Positions 34,922 through 43,416 of a DNA stretch of 64,000 nucleotides are shown here, piece by piece. The DNA is taken from positions 62,001 through 126,000 of the forward strand of contig NZ_JAAGLT010000010.1 in NCBI RefSeq assembly GCF_010548275.1. The letters run 5' to 3'. Numbering within the stretch: the first letter of the stretch is position 1; the number at the start of each line of letters is the position of its first letter. Below the pieces are notes generated by a model. That model was not told where the DNA came from, ran no database searches, and worked only from the letters and a program-made list of their open reading frames with translations. The translations under genes and the position numbers were made by a program. Origin of the DNA: Streptomyces sp. SID12488. GTDB lineage: Bacteria; Actinomycetota; Actinomycetes; Streptomycetales; Streptomycetaceae.

Positions 34922-36031
34922 TCAGCGCTTGCGGCGCTCGACGACATAGGCGTACTGGTCGGGCCAGGTCGGCTCGGCGTCGAGCGTGAGGGCGGCGTGC
35001 TGTGGCCAGTAGGGGTTGCGCAGGAGTTCACGGCCGAGGAGGACCGCGTCGGCCTGCCCGCTGGTGAGGATGTCCTCGGCCTGCTGCGGCTCGGTGATGA
35101 TGCCGACGGCTCCGGTGGGGATGCCGGTGGCCTGGCGGGCCTGGGCGGCGAAGGGCACCTGGTAGTTGGGCCCGGCGACGATCTTGGCGTCGGGGACCAT
35201 GCCGCCGGTGGACACGTCGAGCAGGTCGACGCCGTGGGCCGTCAGTTCCTTGGCGAGGCGGACGGTGTCGTCCCCGGTCCAGCCCTCGCGCTCGTCCTCG
35301 GGATTCTCGGTCAGCCAGTCGGTGGCCGAGGTGCGGAAGAAGACCGGCAGGTCCTCGGGCCACACGGCGCGGACGGCGTCGACGACCTCCAGGGCGAAGC
35401 GGAGGCGGTTCTCGAAGCTGCCGCCATAGGCGTCGGTGCGGTGGTTGGACGCCGGGGAGAGGAAGGAGTTGATCAGGAAGCCGTGGGCGCCGTGCACCTC
35501 GACGACCTGGAAACCGGCGGCCAGCGCGCGCCGCGCGGAGTCCGCGAAGTCCCGGACGAGCTGCTGGATCTCCTCCAGGGTCAGTTCATGAGGAACGGCC
35601 AGTCCGCCGAACGCGATGGCGCTGGGGGCGACGGGCTGCCAGCCGCCCTCGGCCTCGGGCACGTACCGGTCGGAGAGCCAGGGCTTGTCCATCGACGTCT
35701 TGCGGCCGGCGTGGGCGAGCTGGATGGCCGGGACGGCGCCGTGCGCCTTGATGGCCTCGACGATGCGGGTGAACGCCTCCTGCTGGCGGTCGTTCCACAG
35801 ACCCAGGTCCCAGGGGGTGATGCGTCCGTCGGGGCGTACGGCGGTGGCCTCGGCCATGACCAGGCCCGCGCCGCCGGCGGGGCGGGCGGCCAGGTGGGTG
35901 AGGTGGAAGTCGGTCGGCACACCGGTGTCCGGGCCTTCGGAGGCGGCGGAGTACATGCACATCGGGGACATCCACACCCGGTTGGGTATCTGGAGGGATC
36001 GCAGGGTGAGGGGCGTGAACAGGGAACTCAT
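34922..36031 (-). CDS. Old Yellow Enzyme, YqjM-like NADH:flavin oxidoreductase
   Basis: 369 residues, TIM barrel binding [32 protein letters not shown] with the Cys typical of YqjM-type enzymes, [28 protein letters not shown] with the substrate-binding His-Gly-Ala-His variation, [11 protein letters not shown], and GLGR-like [15 protein letters not shown] are all present. Such enzymes reduce activated C=C bonds of enones with NADPH. ATG 36031 is used; upstream extension is low complexity. It sits in the operon controlled, by inference, by the divergent GntR protein. Confidence 0.93.
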   Translation of the reverse strand: MSSLFTPLTLRSLQIPNRVWMSPMCMYSAASEGPDTGVPTDFHLTHLAARPAGGAGLVMAEATAVRPDGRITPWDLGLWNDRQQEAFTRIVEAIKAHGAVPAIQLAHAGRKTSMDKPWLSDRYVPEAEGGWQPVAPSAIAFGGLAVPHELTLEEIQQLVRDFADSARRALAAGFQVVEVHGAHGFLINSFLSPASNHRTDAYGGSFENRLRFALEVVDAVRAVWPEDLPVFFRTSATDWLTENPEDEREGWTGDDTVRLAKELTAHGVDLLDVSTGGMVPDAKIVAGPNYQVPFAAQARQATGIPTGAVGIITEPQQAEDILTSGQADAVLLGRELLRNPYWPQHAALTLDAEPTWPDQYAYVVERRKR

Positions 36032-36199
36032 GCGGGTGGTGCTTCTTTCGTGGTCGGTGGCCGGTGGTCGATGCCATCGGGCGGGTCGGGTGGTCCGTGG
36101 CGATGGCGGGCGCAGAGGTTGCACGGGCTGGGGCGTAGGCCGCTTCGAGGACTCGCTCAAGACGCCGTCGAGATGCGGGGGCGGGCGGGAGCGCCGGGT

Positions 36200-36847
36200 T
36201 CAGGCGAGGCGGGCGACGGCATCCGCGACGGGGGTGTCGCCGGAGGTCAGCTCGACGATGACGTGGCTGAGGGCGGGCTCGTGCAGGGCGGCGTCGATGA
36301 ACGCGGCGACATCGTCGCGGTGTACGTCGCCGTACTCGACGGCGGGCCCGGCGGTGACCCGCCCGGTACCCGGTCCGTCCAGCAGCGTGCCGGGGCGGAC
36401 GATCAGCCAGTCAAGACCGGTGCGGGTGAGATGGACGTCGGCACTCTTCTTGACCCTGACGTAGTGCTCGAAGCCTTCGGACGCTCCGTCGCCGCGCAGG
36501 GCGTCGGGGAACACGGAGACGAGGACGAAGCGCGGGACTCCGGCGGCCTCGGCCGCAGCGGCTGCCTTCTCCAGGCCTTTGCCGTCGATGAGCGTGGTCT
36601 TGTCCATGCCGGTTCCGTGGGCGCCGGCCGAGAACACCACCGCGTCGTGCCCGGCGAGCTTGCCTGCCAGCTCTTCGAAAGAGTCGGCGATCAGGTCGCC
36701 GGTCACCGGCGTCGCACCGGTCGCGCGGATCGTGTCGGCCTGGGCCGGGCCGCGGTGCATGCCGGTCACCTCGTCGCCGCGCTCGGACAGCAGGGCGGCG
36801 AGCCTCCTGCCGACACCTCCGGCGGCACCGATCTGGAACACCTTCAC
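36200..36847 (-). CDS. NAD(P)H-binding atypical SDR
   Basis: 215 residues. The N-terminal GAAGGVGRRLAALL is a Rossmann dinucleotide-binding loop; further motifs are VTGDLIAD, VVFSAGAHGTG, FVLVSVF, and YVRVKKSADVHLTRTGLDWL. The pattern matches the NAD(P)H-binding (NmrA/YwnB-like) subgroup, which lacks the Tyr-x3-Lys catalytic set in its usual place. It is the first gene of the minus-strand operon and starts 90 nt from the divergent GntR gene. It may act as a reductase or redox sensor. Confidence 0.88.
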   Translation of the reverse strand: MKVFQIGAAGGVGRRLAALLSERGDEVTGMHRGPAQADTIRATGATPVTGDLIADSFEELAGKLAGHDAVVFSAGAHGTGMDKTTLIDGKGLEKAAAAAEAAGVPRFVLVSVFPDALRGDGASEGFEHYVRVKKSADVHLTRTGLDWLIVRPGTLLDGPGTGRVTAGPAVEYGDVHRDDVAAFIDAALHEPALSHVIVELTSGDTPVADAVARLA

Positions 36848-36894
36848 GGAATCGTCTCCTTCCTGGCCGGATGACCAGTCGCGCCACTTGTCTT

Positions 36895-36930
36895 AATGTT
36901 GACATTGCGACAACGGCAGAATGTTAACAT
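36895..36930. promoter_or_regulatory. Twin GntR-type operator boxes
   Basis: AATGTTGACATT (36895-36906, one mismatch from a palindrome) and ATGTTAACAT (36921-36930, perfect) share an ATGTTnACAT core with centres 25 bp apart, between divergent starts at 36847 and 36937. They are good candidates for sites bound by the adjacent GntR protein. Confidence 0.65.
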
Positions 36931-36936
36931 CAGGAC

Positions 36937-37623
36937 ATGGAGAAGAGTCAACCCACAGGAGAGCGTGCGGTGGCCCCCGCCCGCCGCCGCGGACTGGCCG
37001 ACGAGGTCGCCGATCGGATCCGGGAGGCGATCTTCAGCGGTGCATACGCCCCCGGCGCACCGCTGCGAGAGGTCGAACTCTCCGGCGTACTGCAGGTCAG
37101 CAGGGGGCCGGTGCGTGAGGCTCTGCGCGTGCTGGAGCGCGAGGGGCTCGTACACTGCGCCTGGCACCGCGGCACCGTGGTCACGACACTGTCCGCCGAG
37201 GATGTCGCCGAGCTCGACAGCCTGCGCGGCGCCCTTGAGGATCTCGCCGTCCAGCAGGTCATCGCGCACGCCTGCGAGGAGGACCTTGCCGCCATCGAGA
37301 AGGCGGCCGGCGTGATGGACCGCACGACGGACCCGCACACCATGGTCCGCCTGGACATCGCCTTCCACGACGCCGTGTTCGCCGCCACCGGCCACCAGCG
37401 TCTCGCCGCGGCCTGGGAGACCATCCGCTGCCAGGTCCACCTGTTCCTGCTGACCCGCATCGGCCTCAGCACCGAGGGCTATCTCGGCTGCATCCCCCAG
37501 GAGCACCACGCACTGGCCGCCGCCCTGCGCGCCCGCGACCCCCAGGCCGCCCTCCCCCTCTTCGCCGCCCACCGCCGCCACGCGTTGGACGTCGTCACCG
37601 GCACGTCGAACCACCCGGCCTGA
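36937..37623 (+). CDS. GntR-family regulator with FCD domain
   Basis: 228 residues. Winged helix: LADEVADRIREAIFSGAYAP, PLREVELSGVLQVSRGPVRE, ALRVLEREGLVHCAWHRGTV. The FCD ligand domain (about 88-215) contains LRGALEDLAVQQVIAHACEE, a metal-type DIAFHDAVF and HHALAAALRARD followed by AAHRRHALD. The usual metal ligands Asp/His/His of FCD proteins are there. It faces the OYE operon and presumably represses it through the twin boxes. Inducer unknown; the enzymes suggest an unsaturated carbonyl compound. Confidence 0.92.
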   Translation: MEKSQPTGERAVAPARRRGLADEVADRIREAIFSGAYAPGAPLREVELSGVLQVSRGPVREALRVLEREGLVHCAWHRGTVVTTLSAEDVAELDSLRGALEDLAVQQVIAHACEEDLAAIEKAAGVMDRTTDPHTMVRLDIAFHDAVFAATGHQRLAAAWETIRCQVHLFLLTRIGLSTEGYLGCIPQEHHALAAALRARDPQAALPLFAAHRRHALDVVTGTSNHPA

Positions 37624-38058
37624 CCATCGGCCCGCCACCATCCCGCCACCAACTGGGCACTGCCCAGCGCTGGTTGAGCGTCTCTGGAACCCGGGCCCTG
37701 ACCCCTGATCCGGTCACGCCGCGATAGTCCGGGGCGCGTACCGTCCACCCAACTGCCCGTGCCCGTGTTCCGGCACTACCTGGTGTCCGCCTGAAGGGGT
37801 GCCAGCCGAATCTCTGGCGTCAGGACGGTCGGCGGGCCCCGTTGGCGGGTGATGCGCGGGCGAACCAGGTCCGCGACTCGTCTGCGGTCAGGACACGGGT
37901 CGCCTCGGCCGTGCCCGGAAGGTGCGGGAAGAACCGGTGAGCGTTCCAACTGCGCCCGTAGGCCAGCTCGTCGAGCACGCGCAGGCGTCGGACTGAAGCC
38001 CGACCAACCAAGTACAGAGGCCGGTTTGTCCCGTCCGGGCGTTCGTCGGACCGAGTTG
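37624..38058. other. Gap with only a doubtful short ORF
   Basis: No supported gene. The minus frame 37820-38011 (63 codons, containing LDELAYGRSWNAHRFFPHLP) looks protein-like and may be the end of a decayed gene, but it has no ribosome binding site or recognised family. Confidence 0.4.
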
Positions 38059-38469
38059 CTACCCGTCGATGTCCACCGGAACCCCGCGGAGTCGCAGTCG
38101 GGTCCTCAGAAGCTGCATCTCCGACAGTGTGCCCACCACACCCTCGTGGCTCAGTCTGTCGGCCAGTTCGCGGGCCTGCGACAACGACACGGCCTCGGCC
38201 TCGCGGAAGGCCTTGAGCGCCGGGACAAGGCTGGACACCGGCTCGGCCAGCCGCAGTCTGGCGGGGCCGTGCACCGCGAGCAGCGCCTCCCGCACATCGT
38301 CAGGAGCCGGCCCCTGGCCCGCTTGTTCACACAGGTAGGTGCCGCAGCTGTCGCAGGAGAACTCGGCATCCCACCACAACTCACCGTGGTTGATGAACTG
38401 GTTCAGCTGTCGCACCGCCGCGCTGCCGCACGCGCAGCGCGATGCGATCTTCGCTGTCTGACCAGTCAC
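38059..38469 (-). CDS. Zinc-ribbon-like protein with L7/L12-like C-terminal region
   Basis: 136 residues. The N-terminal half has CACGS ... CDSCGTYLC, likely one metal site. The C-terminal half (VPALKAFREAEAVSLSQARE, then GTLSEMQLLRTRLRLRGVPV) follows the pattern of the ribosomal L7/L12 C-terminal domain (IKxVREx.GLxLKEAK ... L...L...GAxVEV). Such domains occur in actinobacterial immunity and regulatory proteins. The GTG start at 38469 is in frame and the only candidate close to the conserved part. Function unknown. Confidence 0.6.
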   Translation of the reverse strand: MTGQTAKIASRCACGSAAVRQLNQFINHGELWWDAEFSCDSCGTYLCEQAGQGPAPDDVREALLAVHGPARLRLAEPVSSLVPALKAFREAEAVSLSQARELADRLSHEGVVGTLSEMQLLRTRLRLRGVPVDIDG

Positions 38470-38664
38470 CCGGGCCCCTTACGTCCTGCTCCTGCCGTCG
38501 CGATTTTCTCGCGGCCGGGGATCCCGGTGTGACTGAATTCGAGAAGAGCCGCGGCCCACTCGGGCCCGCATGGTCACGACGTGGGGAACCGGAATCCGGC
38601 GAACGGCGAAGTACCGGTAAAGGCACATGACTTCAGCACCATCGATCCGACGAAAGGAGCCCCG

Positions 38665-39306
38665 GTGACCGTCGAACCAGACGTCAGAGTGGGGCAGGAG
38701 AGTGACGCCTCGGTGGTGGAACGGTCGTGGCACGAGCCCGAGGTGTTCGCCGTGCTCTTCGACCGCCATGCCGACTCGGTGCACCGATATGCGGCGCGCC
38801 GGCTCGGTGGGGAGGCGGCCGAGGACGTGATGGCGGAGACCTTCACCACCGCGTTCCAGCAGCGCTTCCGGTACAACACGGGGCAGGCCGGCGCCCGTCC
38901 GTGGCTGTTCGGCATCGCGACAAACCTCATAAGCCGCCACAGGCGTGCCGAGGCACGGCGGCTGAGAGCGCTCGGACGGCTGCCCCCGGACGGCACCGGC
39001 GGCGGCCGGGCCGAGGAGACGGTCGCCGACCAGGTGGCGGCGCGGGTCACCGCGCAGGCGGTAGGGCCTGAACTCGCCGGTGCCCTGGCCCGGTTGCCCG
39101 CCCGGCATCGGGACGTCCTCCTCCTGGTCGCCTGGGCCGACCTCGGCTACGAGGAGGTCGCGCGCGCCCTGAACGTGCCGGTGGGGACGGTCCGGTCACG
39201 GCTGCACAGGGCCCGCAGAAAGGTTCGCGAGGCATTGGGCGGATCCGATCCAACCGCTCTCCGAGAGGAATCCGAGGAATCAGACGATGGAGGTTTCCGG
39301 CGATGA
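38665..39306 (+). CDS. ECF sigma-70 family factor
   Basis: 213 residues. Region 2: EVFAVLFDRHADSVHRYAAR and AAEDVMAETFTTAFQQR; region 4: LARLPARHRDVLLLVAWADL then GYEEVARALNVPVGTVRSRL. GTG 38665 with AAAGGAG upstream is preferred to the longer frame from 38581. The stop overlaps the next gene by ATGA. This kind of sigma with a CU044_5270-type partner is frequent in actinobacteria; the partner presumably holds it at the membrane. Confidence 0.92.
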   Translation: MTVEPDVRVGQESDASVVERSWHEPEVFAVLFDRHADSVHRYAARRLGGEAAEDVMAETFTTAFQQRFRYNTGQAGARPWLFGIATNLISRHRRAEARRLRALGRLPPDGTGGGRAEETVADQVAARVTAQAVGPELAGALARLPARHRDVLLLVAWADLGYEEVARALNVPVGTVRSRLHRARRKVREALGGSDPTALREESEESDDGGFRR

Positions 39307-40226
39307 ATGAACTCAAGCTCCTCAGGGAGTGGGACGCGGACGCGCCTGCTCTCACGGACGCCGCCCGTACCCGTGCCCGCTTCCGCCTGCACCAGGCGAT
39401 GCGGGAGCCCGCCGCCCCCATGACCATCGGCCGCCGTCCGCTGCTGCGGGTCGCGGTGGCCGCTGTAGCCGCTGGGACGGTCACCGCGACCGTGGTGGTC
39501 GCGCAGAACACGGGGACCTCTCCTCACACCCAGCCGGTGAGCGCGGCCACCGTGCTGCGAGGGGCGGCGTCCGAGGAACGCAAGCTCGAAAAGCCGATCG
39601 CGCCGCGCGACGACCAGTTCATCTACAGCAAGGAGATCACCAAGGAAACCCCGGTCGGAGGCGGCCGCACCAAGACATACGTCGACGAGAGCTGGAGCTC
39701 GGTCGACGGCTCCAAGAAGTCGTACGGCGGCGAGCTGGGCAATGCCCAATGGTTCCCGCCGTTCAAGCCGGGGGAGCGCCTTTGGCCGCCGAACAGGTGG
39801 TCGGAGCTGAAGCAACTGCCCACCGACCCTGTCAAGCTGCCGATCGCGCTGCTCGGTCTCCTCGGGAAGCCGGACCCCGACGGGCCGTTTAAGTGGCTGA
39901 TGGTCCAGACCGGCCTCTCCTACCTTCTCCGCAAGGCCGTTCTGCCGAAGGGGCTGCGCCCCGCGGCGTTCGAGGCACTCGCCACCGTCCCCGGCATCAA
40001 GTTGCTGCCGGGCCTGACGGACGCGGCGGGCCGCCCGGGCGTCGGTATCCAGTACGTCGACCCCAACATGCCCCGGGGGGGCGTCGAACAGGTGCTGGTC
40101 TTCGACGCGAAGACGTATCAGTACCTCGGCACGCGCGGCCAGCGCAAGGAAGGAGGGACGACGTACCAGCAGTGGTCCTACCACGCCGTCGGCGGCGTCG
40201 TGGACCGGGTGATGCAACGCCCCTGA
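39303..40226 (+). CDS. CU044_5270-type membrane protein, probable anti-sigma
   Basis: 307 residues. An N-terminal cytoplasmic helix (MNELKLLREWDADAPALTDA, RTRARFRLHQAM) precedes one membrane segment (about 48-68, LLRVAVAAVAAGTVTATVVV). The outside domain has SAATVLRGAASEERKLEKPI, QFIYSKEITKE and a C-terminal VQYVD-like stretch. This is the architecture of CU044_5270 family proteins, which accompany ECF sigma factors. The start overlaps the sigma stop by 4 nt. An anti-sigma function is inferred from coupling and topology. Confidence 0.78.
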   Translation: MNELKLLREWDADAPALTDAARTRARFRLHQAMREPAAPMTIGRRPLLRVAVAAVAAGTVTATVVVAQNTGTSPHTQPVSAATVLRGAASEERKLEKPIAPRDDQFIYSKEITKETPVGGGRTKTYVDESWSSVDGSKKSYGGELGNAQWFPPFKPGERLWPPNRWSELKQLPTDPVKLPIALLGLLGKPDPDGPFKWLMVQTGLSYLLRKAVLPKGLRPAAFEALATVPGIKLLPGLTDAAGRPGVGIQYVDPNMPRGGVEQVLVFDAKTYQYLGTRGQRKEGGTTYQQWSYHAVGGVVDRVMQRP

Positions 40227-40329
40227 GGGCGGCCCGCCCCTCCGAGGGGGCGGTGCCGGCTCCGGCTCCGGTGACTCGGTCGGCGACGATACGCTCGTTT
40301 CCGATCGGACCTCACACCAGGAGCCGGAC

Positions 40330-40764
40330 ATGTCCAGGACCGCAGACGTGGACCTTGTGTTCGCGCGTGCCGTCACCGTGAGCACCGTGGTGAGCGCCTT
40401 GGCGGAAGCGGGATGGTCGCTGGAGGAGCCGCTCGGGCTCTCCTACGTGGTGAACGACGACGACTCGTTCGACTGGCAGGCGACATCCGTCGACCGGGCC
40501 GATGAGATCCTTTCCCTGCTGGACTCCCCGGAGAATCGTGCATTCGATGTCGCGATCTGCGTCTACCACCCGGAAGCTGGAACCGGTGGCCAACTGCTGT
40601 TCCCGCCAGGCCGTACGCGGTGCTACTTCCTCCCGACGATCTACCGGCGAAGCCTTCCGGGAGCACCCAGGCTCACCGACATCGCCTGGTACCTGAACGC
40701 CCTGGTCCCCGCCCTTCTGCCTGCCGGTCTCCTCAGTTACGAAGCGCGCGATCTGGCCGACTGA
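40330..40764 (+). CDS. Hypothetical cytoplasmic protein
   Basis: 144 residues, acidic, no membrane segment. Distinct pieces are FARAVTVSTVVSALAEAGWS, LSYVVNDDDSFDWQATSVDR, and LTDIAWYLNALVPALLPAGL. The size, acidity and fold pattern (N-terminal helix, beta core, C-terminal helix) recall immunity proteins of polymorphic toxin systems, but no toxin gene is next to it, and I do not recognise a family. Confidence 0.6.
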   Translation: MSRTADVDLVFARAVTVSTVVSALAEAGWSLEEPLGLSYVVNDDDSFDWQATSVDRADEILSLLDSPENRAFDVAICVYHPEAGTGGQLLFPPGRTRCYFLPTIYRRSLPGAPRLTDIAWYLNALVPALLPAGLLSYEARDLAD

Positions 40765-40861
40765 CCAGGTGCGAACTTCCATCGACACTCCGCGAGCCAC
40801 GGACTGAACACTTGGCCGGCCGGGGGACGGTCGGCGAACGCATGAAACCGGGCCCCGCGGG

Positions 40862-41218
40862 TCACCAAGGGCCGTGGTCGATCAGGCCCAGGGTCAGGAC
40901 GGCCGTCGCGGTGGAGAGGAACACGATCCCGCCCACGATGTTGCGGGAGCCCACCCGCAGGTGGGCGATGATCGCACCGATGAAGTACAGCACCAGGCCG
41001 CAGGCGGCGAGGGTTCCCAGGAGCGGCACCGCGAGCCCGGCCAGCAGCCCCACAGTGCCCGCTGCCAGCAGCATGCCGAGCACCGGGACCCACTTCCGGG
41101 ATATGCCCTTCATGTCCGCCTGGGTCTTGGGGTATTCGTGGCCGATCAAGTAGGTGACGGCGGCGGCACCGTTGAAGACCGCGCCGAGGATCGTGACCGT
41201 GAGGTAGGCGGCGAACAC
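40862..41218 (-). CDS. DoxX-like small membrane protein
   Basis: 118 residues with four hydrophobic segments: VFAAYLTVTILGAVFNGAAA, VPVLGMLLAAGTVGLLAGLA, LGTLAACGLVLYFIGAIIAH, GIVFLSTATAVLTLGLI. The layout and Gly-rich helices match DoxX family proteins. GTG 41218 has a good GGAGAA site 6 nt upstream, so I prefer it to the longer frame starting at 41257. Function unknown; DoxX-like proteins are linked to redox or detoxification complexes in some bacteria. Confidence 0.7.
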   Translation of the reverse strand: MFAAYLTVTILGAVFNGAAAVTYLIGHEYPKTQADMKGISRKWVPVLGMLLAAGTVGLLAGLAVPLLGTLAACGLVLYFIGAIIAHLRVGSRNIVGGIVFLSTATAVLTLGLIDHGPW

Positions 41219-41366
41219 GAATTCTCCGTTTCTGTCGGGAACAGAGCGACTGGGCACTCCGGATGGGATTCCGTTCTCCAGGAGGACGAGTCGGCCACTC
41301 GGATTTGTGACATGGGTGGTCGGCCGGATTCGCCAGTCGTGCCGAACGCCCTCCTAACCTGGTGCC

Positions 41367-41669
41367 ATGGCGAACTGGCGGCGGTCACTTGGTCGTGGAT
41401 TCTGGGCTGTGGATCGGGCCCTGGGCGGGCAGCTGCCTCCGACTCGGGTCCAGAAGTGGGTTGCCCGACACCCGATCGGTACCGGTCTCTGCGTGGCCGT
41501 TCCCATCGCGCTCTTCCTCCTGATGGCGTCAGCCGAGGACGAAGCAGGTGGGCCCCTGCCCGCCGTACTGGGAGGGCTGGCCATGGGATTGATCTTTGCC
41601 CTCACAGCCGGTGCGGAGCGACTCCGGCAGCGCCGGCTCAAGCGCCTGGGGATCTGGGACGGATCTTGA
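41367..41669 (+). CDS. Small two-TM membrane protein
   Basis: 100 residues. An N-terminal amphipathic stretch (RRSLGRGFWAVDRALGGQLP), then two membrane segments (about 38-54: IGTGLCVAVPIALFLLM; 66-82: AVLGGLAMGLIFALTAG), and a basic C-terminal end (ERLRQRRLKRLGIWDGS), implying both ends are cytoplasmic. I do not recognise a family. The coding frame has normal Streptomyces GC-skewed codon use. Confidence 0.55.
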   Translation: MANWRRSLGRGFWAVDRALGGQLPPTRVQKWVARHPIGTGLCVAVPIALFLLMASAEDEAGGPLPAVLGGLAMGLIFALTAGAERLRQRRLKRLGIWDGS

Positions 41670-41715
41670 GAGGGCCCAGGAGCGGGAGAGGAACCAGGGC
41701 CGCCCTTCCACCGGG

Positions 41716-42387
41716 TCAGAGGCTGCGCGCGCTGATGTTGCCGTAGCTGGTGGTCGCGTGGATGGCGAGTTGGGCGGTGGCGCCGTCCGTGTTCTTGAGG
41801 GCGTTGTCGATGCGGCCGTAGGGGGTGGCGGCGTCCAGGGTCGCGGAGACTGCGCGGGTGGCGCCGACCGTGATCTCGCCGGACTCGGTACGCAGGGTGA
41901 CCGTGCCGCGTACGGCCTCGGTGATGCGGAGGTCGCCCTTCTGGGTGCGGAGTTCGCCGGATCCGCCCAGGCGGCCGACGGTGATGTCGCCGGCCTGGAG
42001 GGTGAGGCGGGCGCTGTCGGTCTCGTCGAGCTTGACCGTGCCCTGCGCGCTCTCGTAGGTGACGTCGCCGAGCCGTCCCACGCCCCGGAGTTCGGCGCTG
42101 GCCGTCTTCGCCTCGACGCGGGAGCCGGCGGGCAGTTGGACGGTCACCTCGACGGCCCCCGACTGGCCGAGGACGCGGTTCTTCGCCGGTGCGGCCTCGA
42201 TGCGCAGGACGCCTTCGCCGTAGGCGACCGTGATCTGCTCGGCCGCCTTCACGTCGCGGCTCTTGGAGGCGTTCGCGGGCAGGATCTCGACGGTGGTGTC
42301 GGTGCGGTCGGCGGCGATGAACCGAATACGTCCCGCGGGGATGTCGAGGACGGTCAGGACCGGTGCGGGAGTGTCGAACTTCTGCAT
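41716..42387 (-). CDS. DUF4097 family beta-helical protein
   Basis: 223 residues with repeating short strands, e.g. VEAKTASAELRGVGRLGDVT, SGEITVGATRAVSATLDAAT and TPYGRIDNALKNTDG, the right-handed beta-helix/adhesin pattern of DUF4097. No signal peptide or membrane segment. Members are common and of unknown function, sometimes next to membrane stress regulators. ATG 42387 follows AAGGAGAGC. The gene faces a MarR-like regulator across a 242-nt region full of GTTGC boxes, so repression by that regulator is likely. Confidence 0.8.
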   Translation of the reverse strand: MQKFDTPAPVLTVLDIPAGRIRFIAADRTDTTVEILPANASKSRDVKAAEQITVAYGEGVLRIEAAPAKNRVLGQSGAVEVTVQLPAGSRVEAKTASAELRGVGRLGDVTYESAQGTVKLDETDSARLTLQAGDITVGRLGGSGELRTQKGDLRITEAVRGTVTLRTESGEITVGATRAVSATLDAATPYGRIDNALKNTDGATAQLAIHATTSYGNISARSL

Positions 42388-42440
42388 CGTGCTCTCCTTG
42401 GACTTATTTCGTTCCCTTGTTTCCAACAATGGAAAAGCTA

Positions 42441-42564
42441 CGTTGCGTTCACATATCTAGCAACAGACTTGTTGCGATCAGTCGGCATTCTTGCAGGTGA
42501 ACGCAGAGATTTCGTTGCAATAGTTTCCGATTTAACGCAACAATGAACACTCGGCGCGTTGCAA
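42441..42564. promoter_or_regulatory. Cluster of GTTGC/GCAAC boxes in divergent promoter
   Basis: CGTTGCG (42441-42447), the inverted pair GCAACA-gact-TGTTGC (42460-42475), CGTTGCAA (42513-42520), CGCAACAA (42536-42543) and CGTTGCAA (42557-42564) lie in an unusually AT-rich 242-nt divergent promoter. The density and both orientations point to a multi-site operator. Confidence 0.6.
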
Positions 42565-42629
42565 TGAAATGGAAGCGAACGCTATGGTTGAGGTGTTACG
42601 GAACCGCAGGAACCACGGAGGAGACCGCG

Positions 42630-43406
42630 ATGCCGGGAGGCAGGCTCACCCAGCCCGAACGTCAGCAGATCGCGCTCGGGCTGACCGACGGCCTCGCCTA
42701 CGCGGAGATCGCCCGGCGCCTGGAGCGGCCGACCTCCACCGTCACACGTGAGGTGATGCGCAACGGCGGTCCCACCTCCTACCGCGCCGAGGCAGCTCAC
42801 CGCGCCACCGAACGCCGCGCCCACCGGCGCAGGACCACCACACCCCGAGGGCCGCAGACGCCGGCGCCCGCCTACGGACGTGACGCCGAGGCCGTACGCG
42901 AGTACGAGGAGGTGTTCACCACCGTCCTCACCGCTTCGGGCATGCCCACGATGATGTCCCGGGTGATGGCCTGCCTCACCCTCACCGACTCCGGCAGCCT
43001 CACCGCGGCCGAACTCGTCCAGCGCCTCGACGTCAGCCCCGCGTCCGTGTCCAAGGCGATCGCGTTCCTGGAGAGCCAGGGCATGGTCCGCCGGGAACCG
43101 GGCGAACGTCGCCGCGAGCGCTATGTCGTCGACGACGACATCTGGTACGAGTCGATGATGGCCAGCGCCCGATCCACCGCCCAGCTCGTCGGCATCGCAC
43201 GGCGGGGCGTCGGCGTCCTCGGCTCCGGCACCCCGGCCGCCGCCCGCCTGGAGAACATCGCCCGCTTCCTCGACTTCGTCTCTGAGAGCATCGCCCGCGC
43301 GGCGGAGCAGGCCCGCGAGATCCTCCACACGAAGCCCGCGGCACCCTCGGGCGACTCGGACGACTCGGGCGATGCCACCGCCGAACCACCGCGAGAAGAT
43401 CGGTGA
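42630..43406 (+). CDS. IS30-type HTH fused to MarR/GbsR-like regulator
   Basis: 258 residues. The first 45 (RLTQPERQQIALGLTDGLAY, AEIARRLERPTSTVTREVMR) match the helix-turn-helix at the front of IS30-family transposases. A basic linker (ATERRAHRRRTTTPRG) leads to a second, MarR/GbsR-like winged helix (about 105-180: MACLTLTDSGSLTAAELVQR, LDVSPASVSKAIAFLESQGM, VRREPGERRRERYVV). A helical C-terminus follows. ATG 42630 has GGAGGAG upstream. It faces the DUF4097 gene. It has no transposase catalytic part, so it is a domesticated regulator architecture, which I believe recurs in actinobacteria. Confidence 0.82.
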   Translation: MPGGRLTQPERQQIALGLTDGLAYAEIARRLERPTSTVTREVMRNGGPTSYRAEAAHRATERRAHRRRTTTPRGPQTPAPAYGRDAEAVREYEEVFTTVLTASGMPTMMSRVMACLTLTDSGSLTAAELVQRLDVSPASVSKAIAFLESQGMVRREPGERRRERYVVDDDIWYESMMASARSTAQLVGIARRGVGVLGSGTPAAARLENIARFLDFVSESIARAAEQAREILHTKPAAPSGDSDDSGDATAEPPREDR

Positions 43407-43416
43407 CAAGTCCCCC

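Noticed and set aside
40330-40764. Immunity protein of a polymorphic toxin
   Set aside because: Only general size and acidity support it; no toxin or secretion gene is adjacent, so it is kept as hypothetical.
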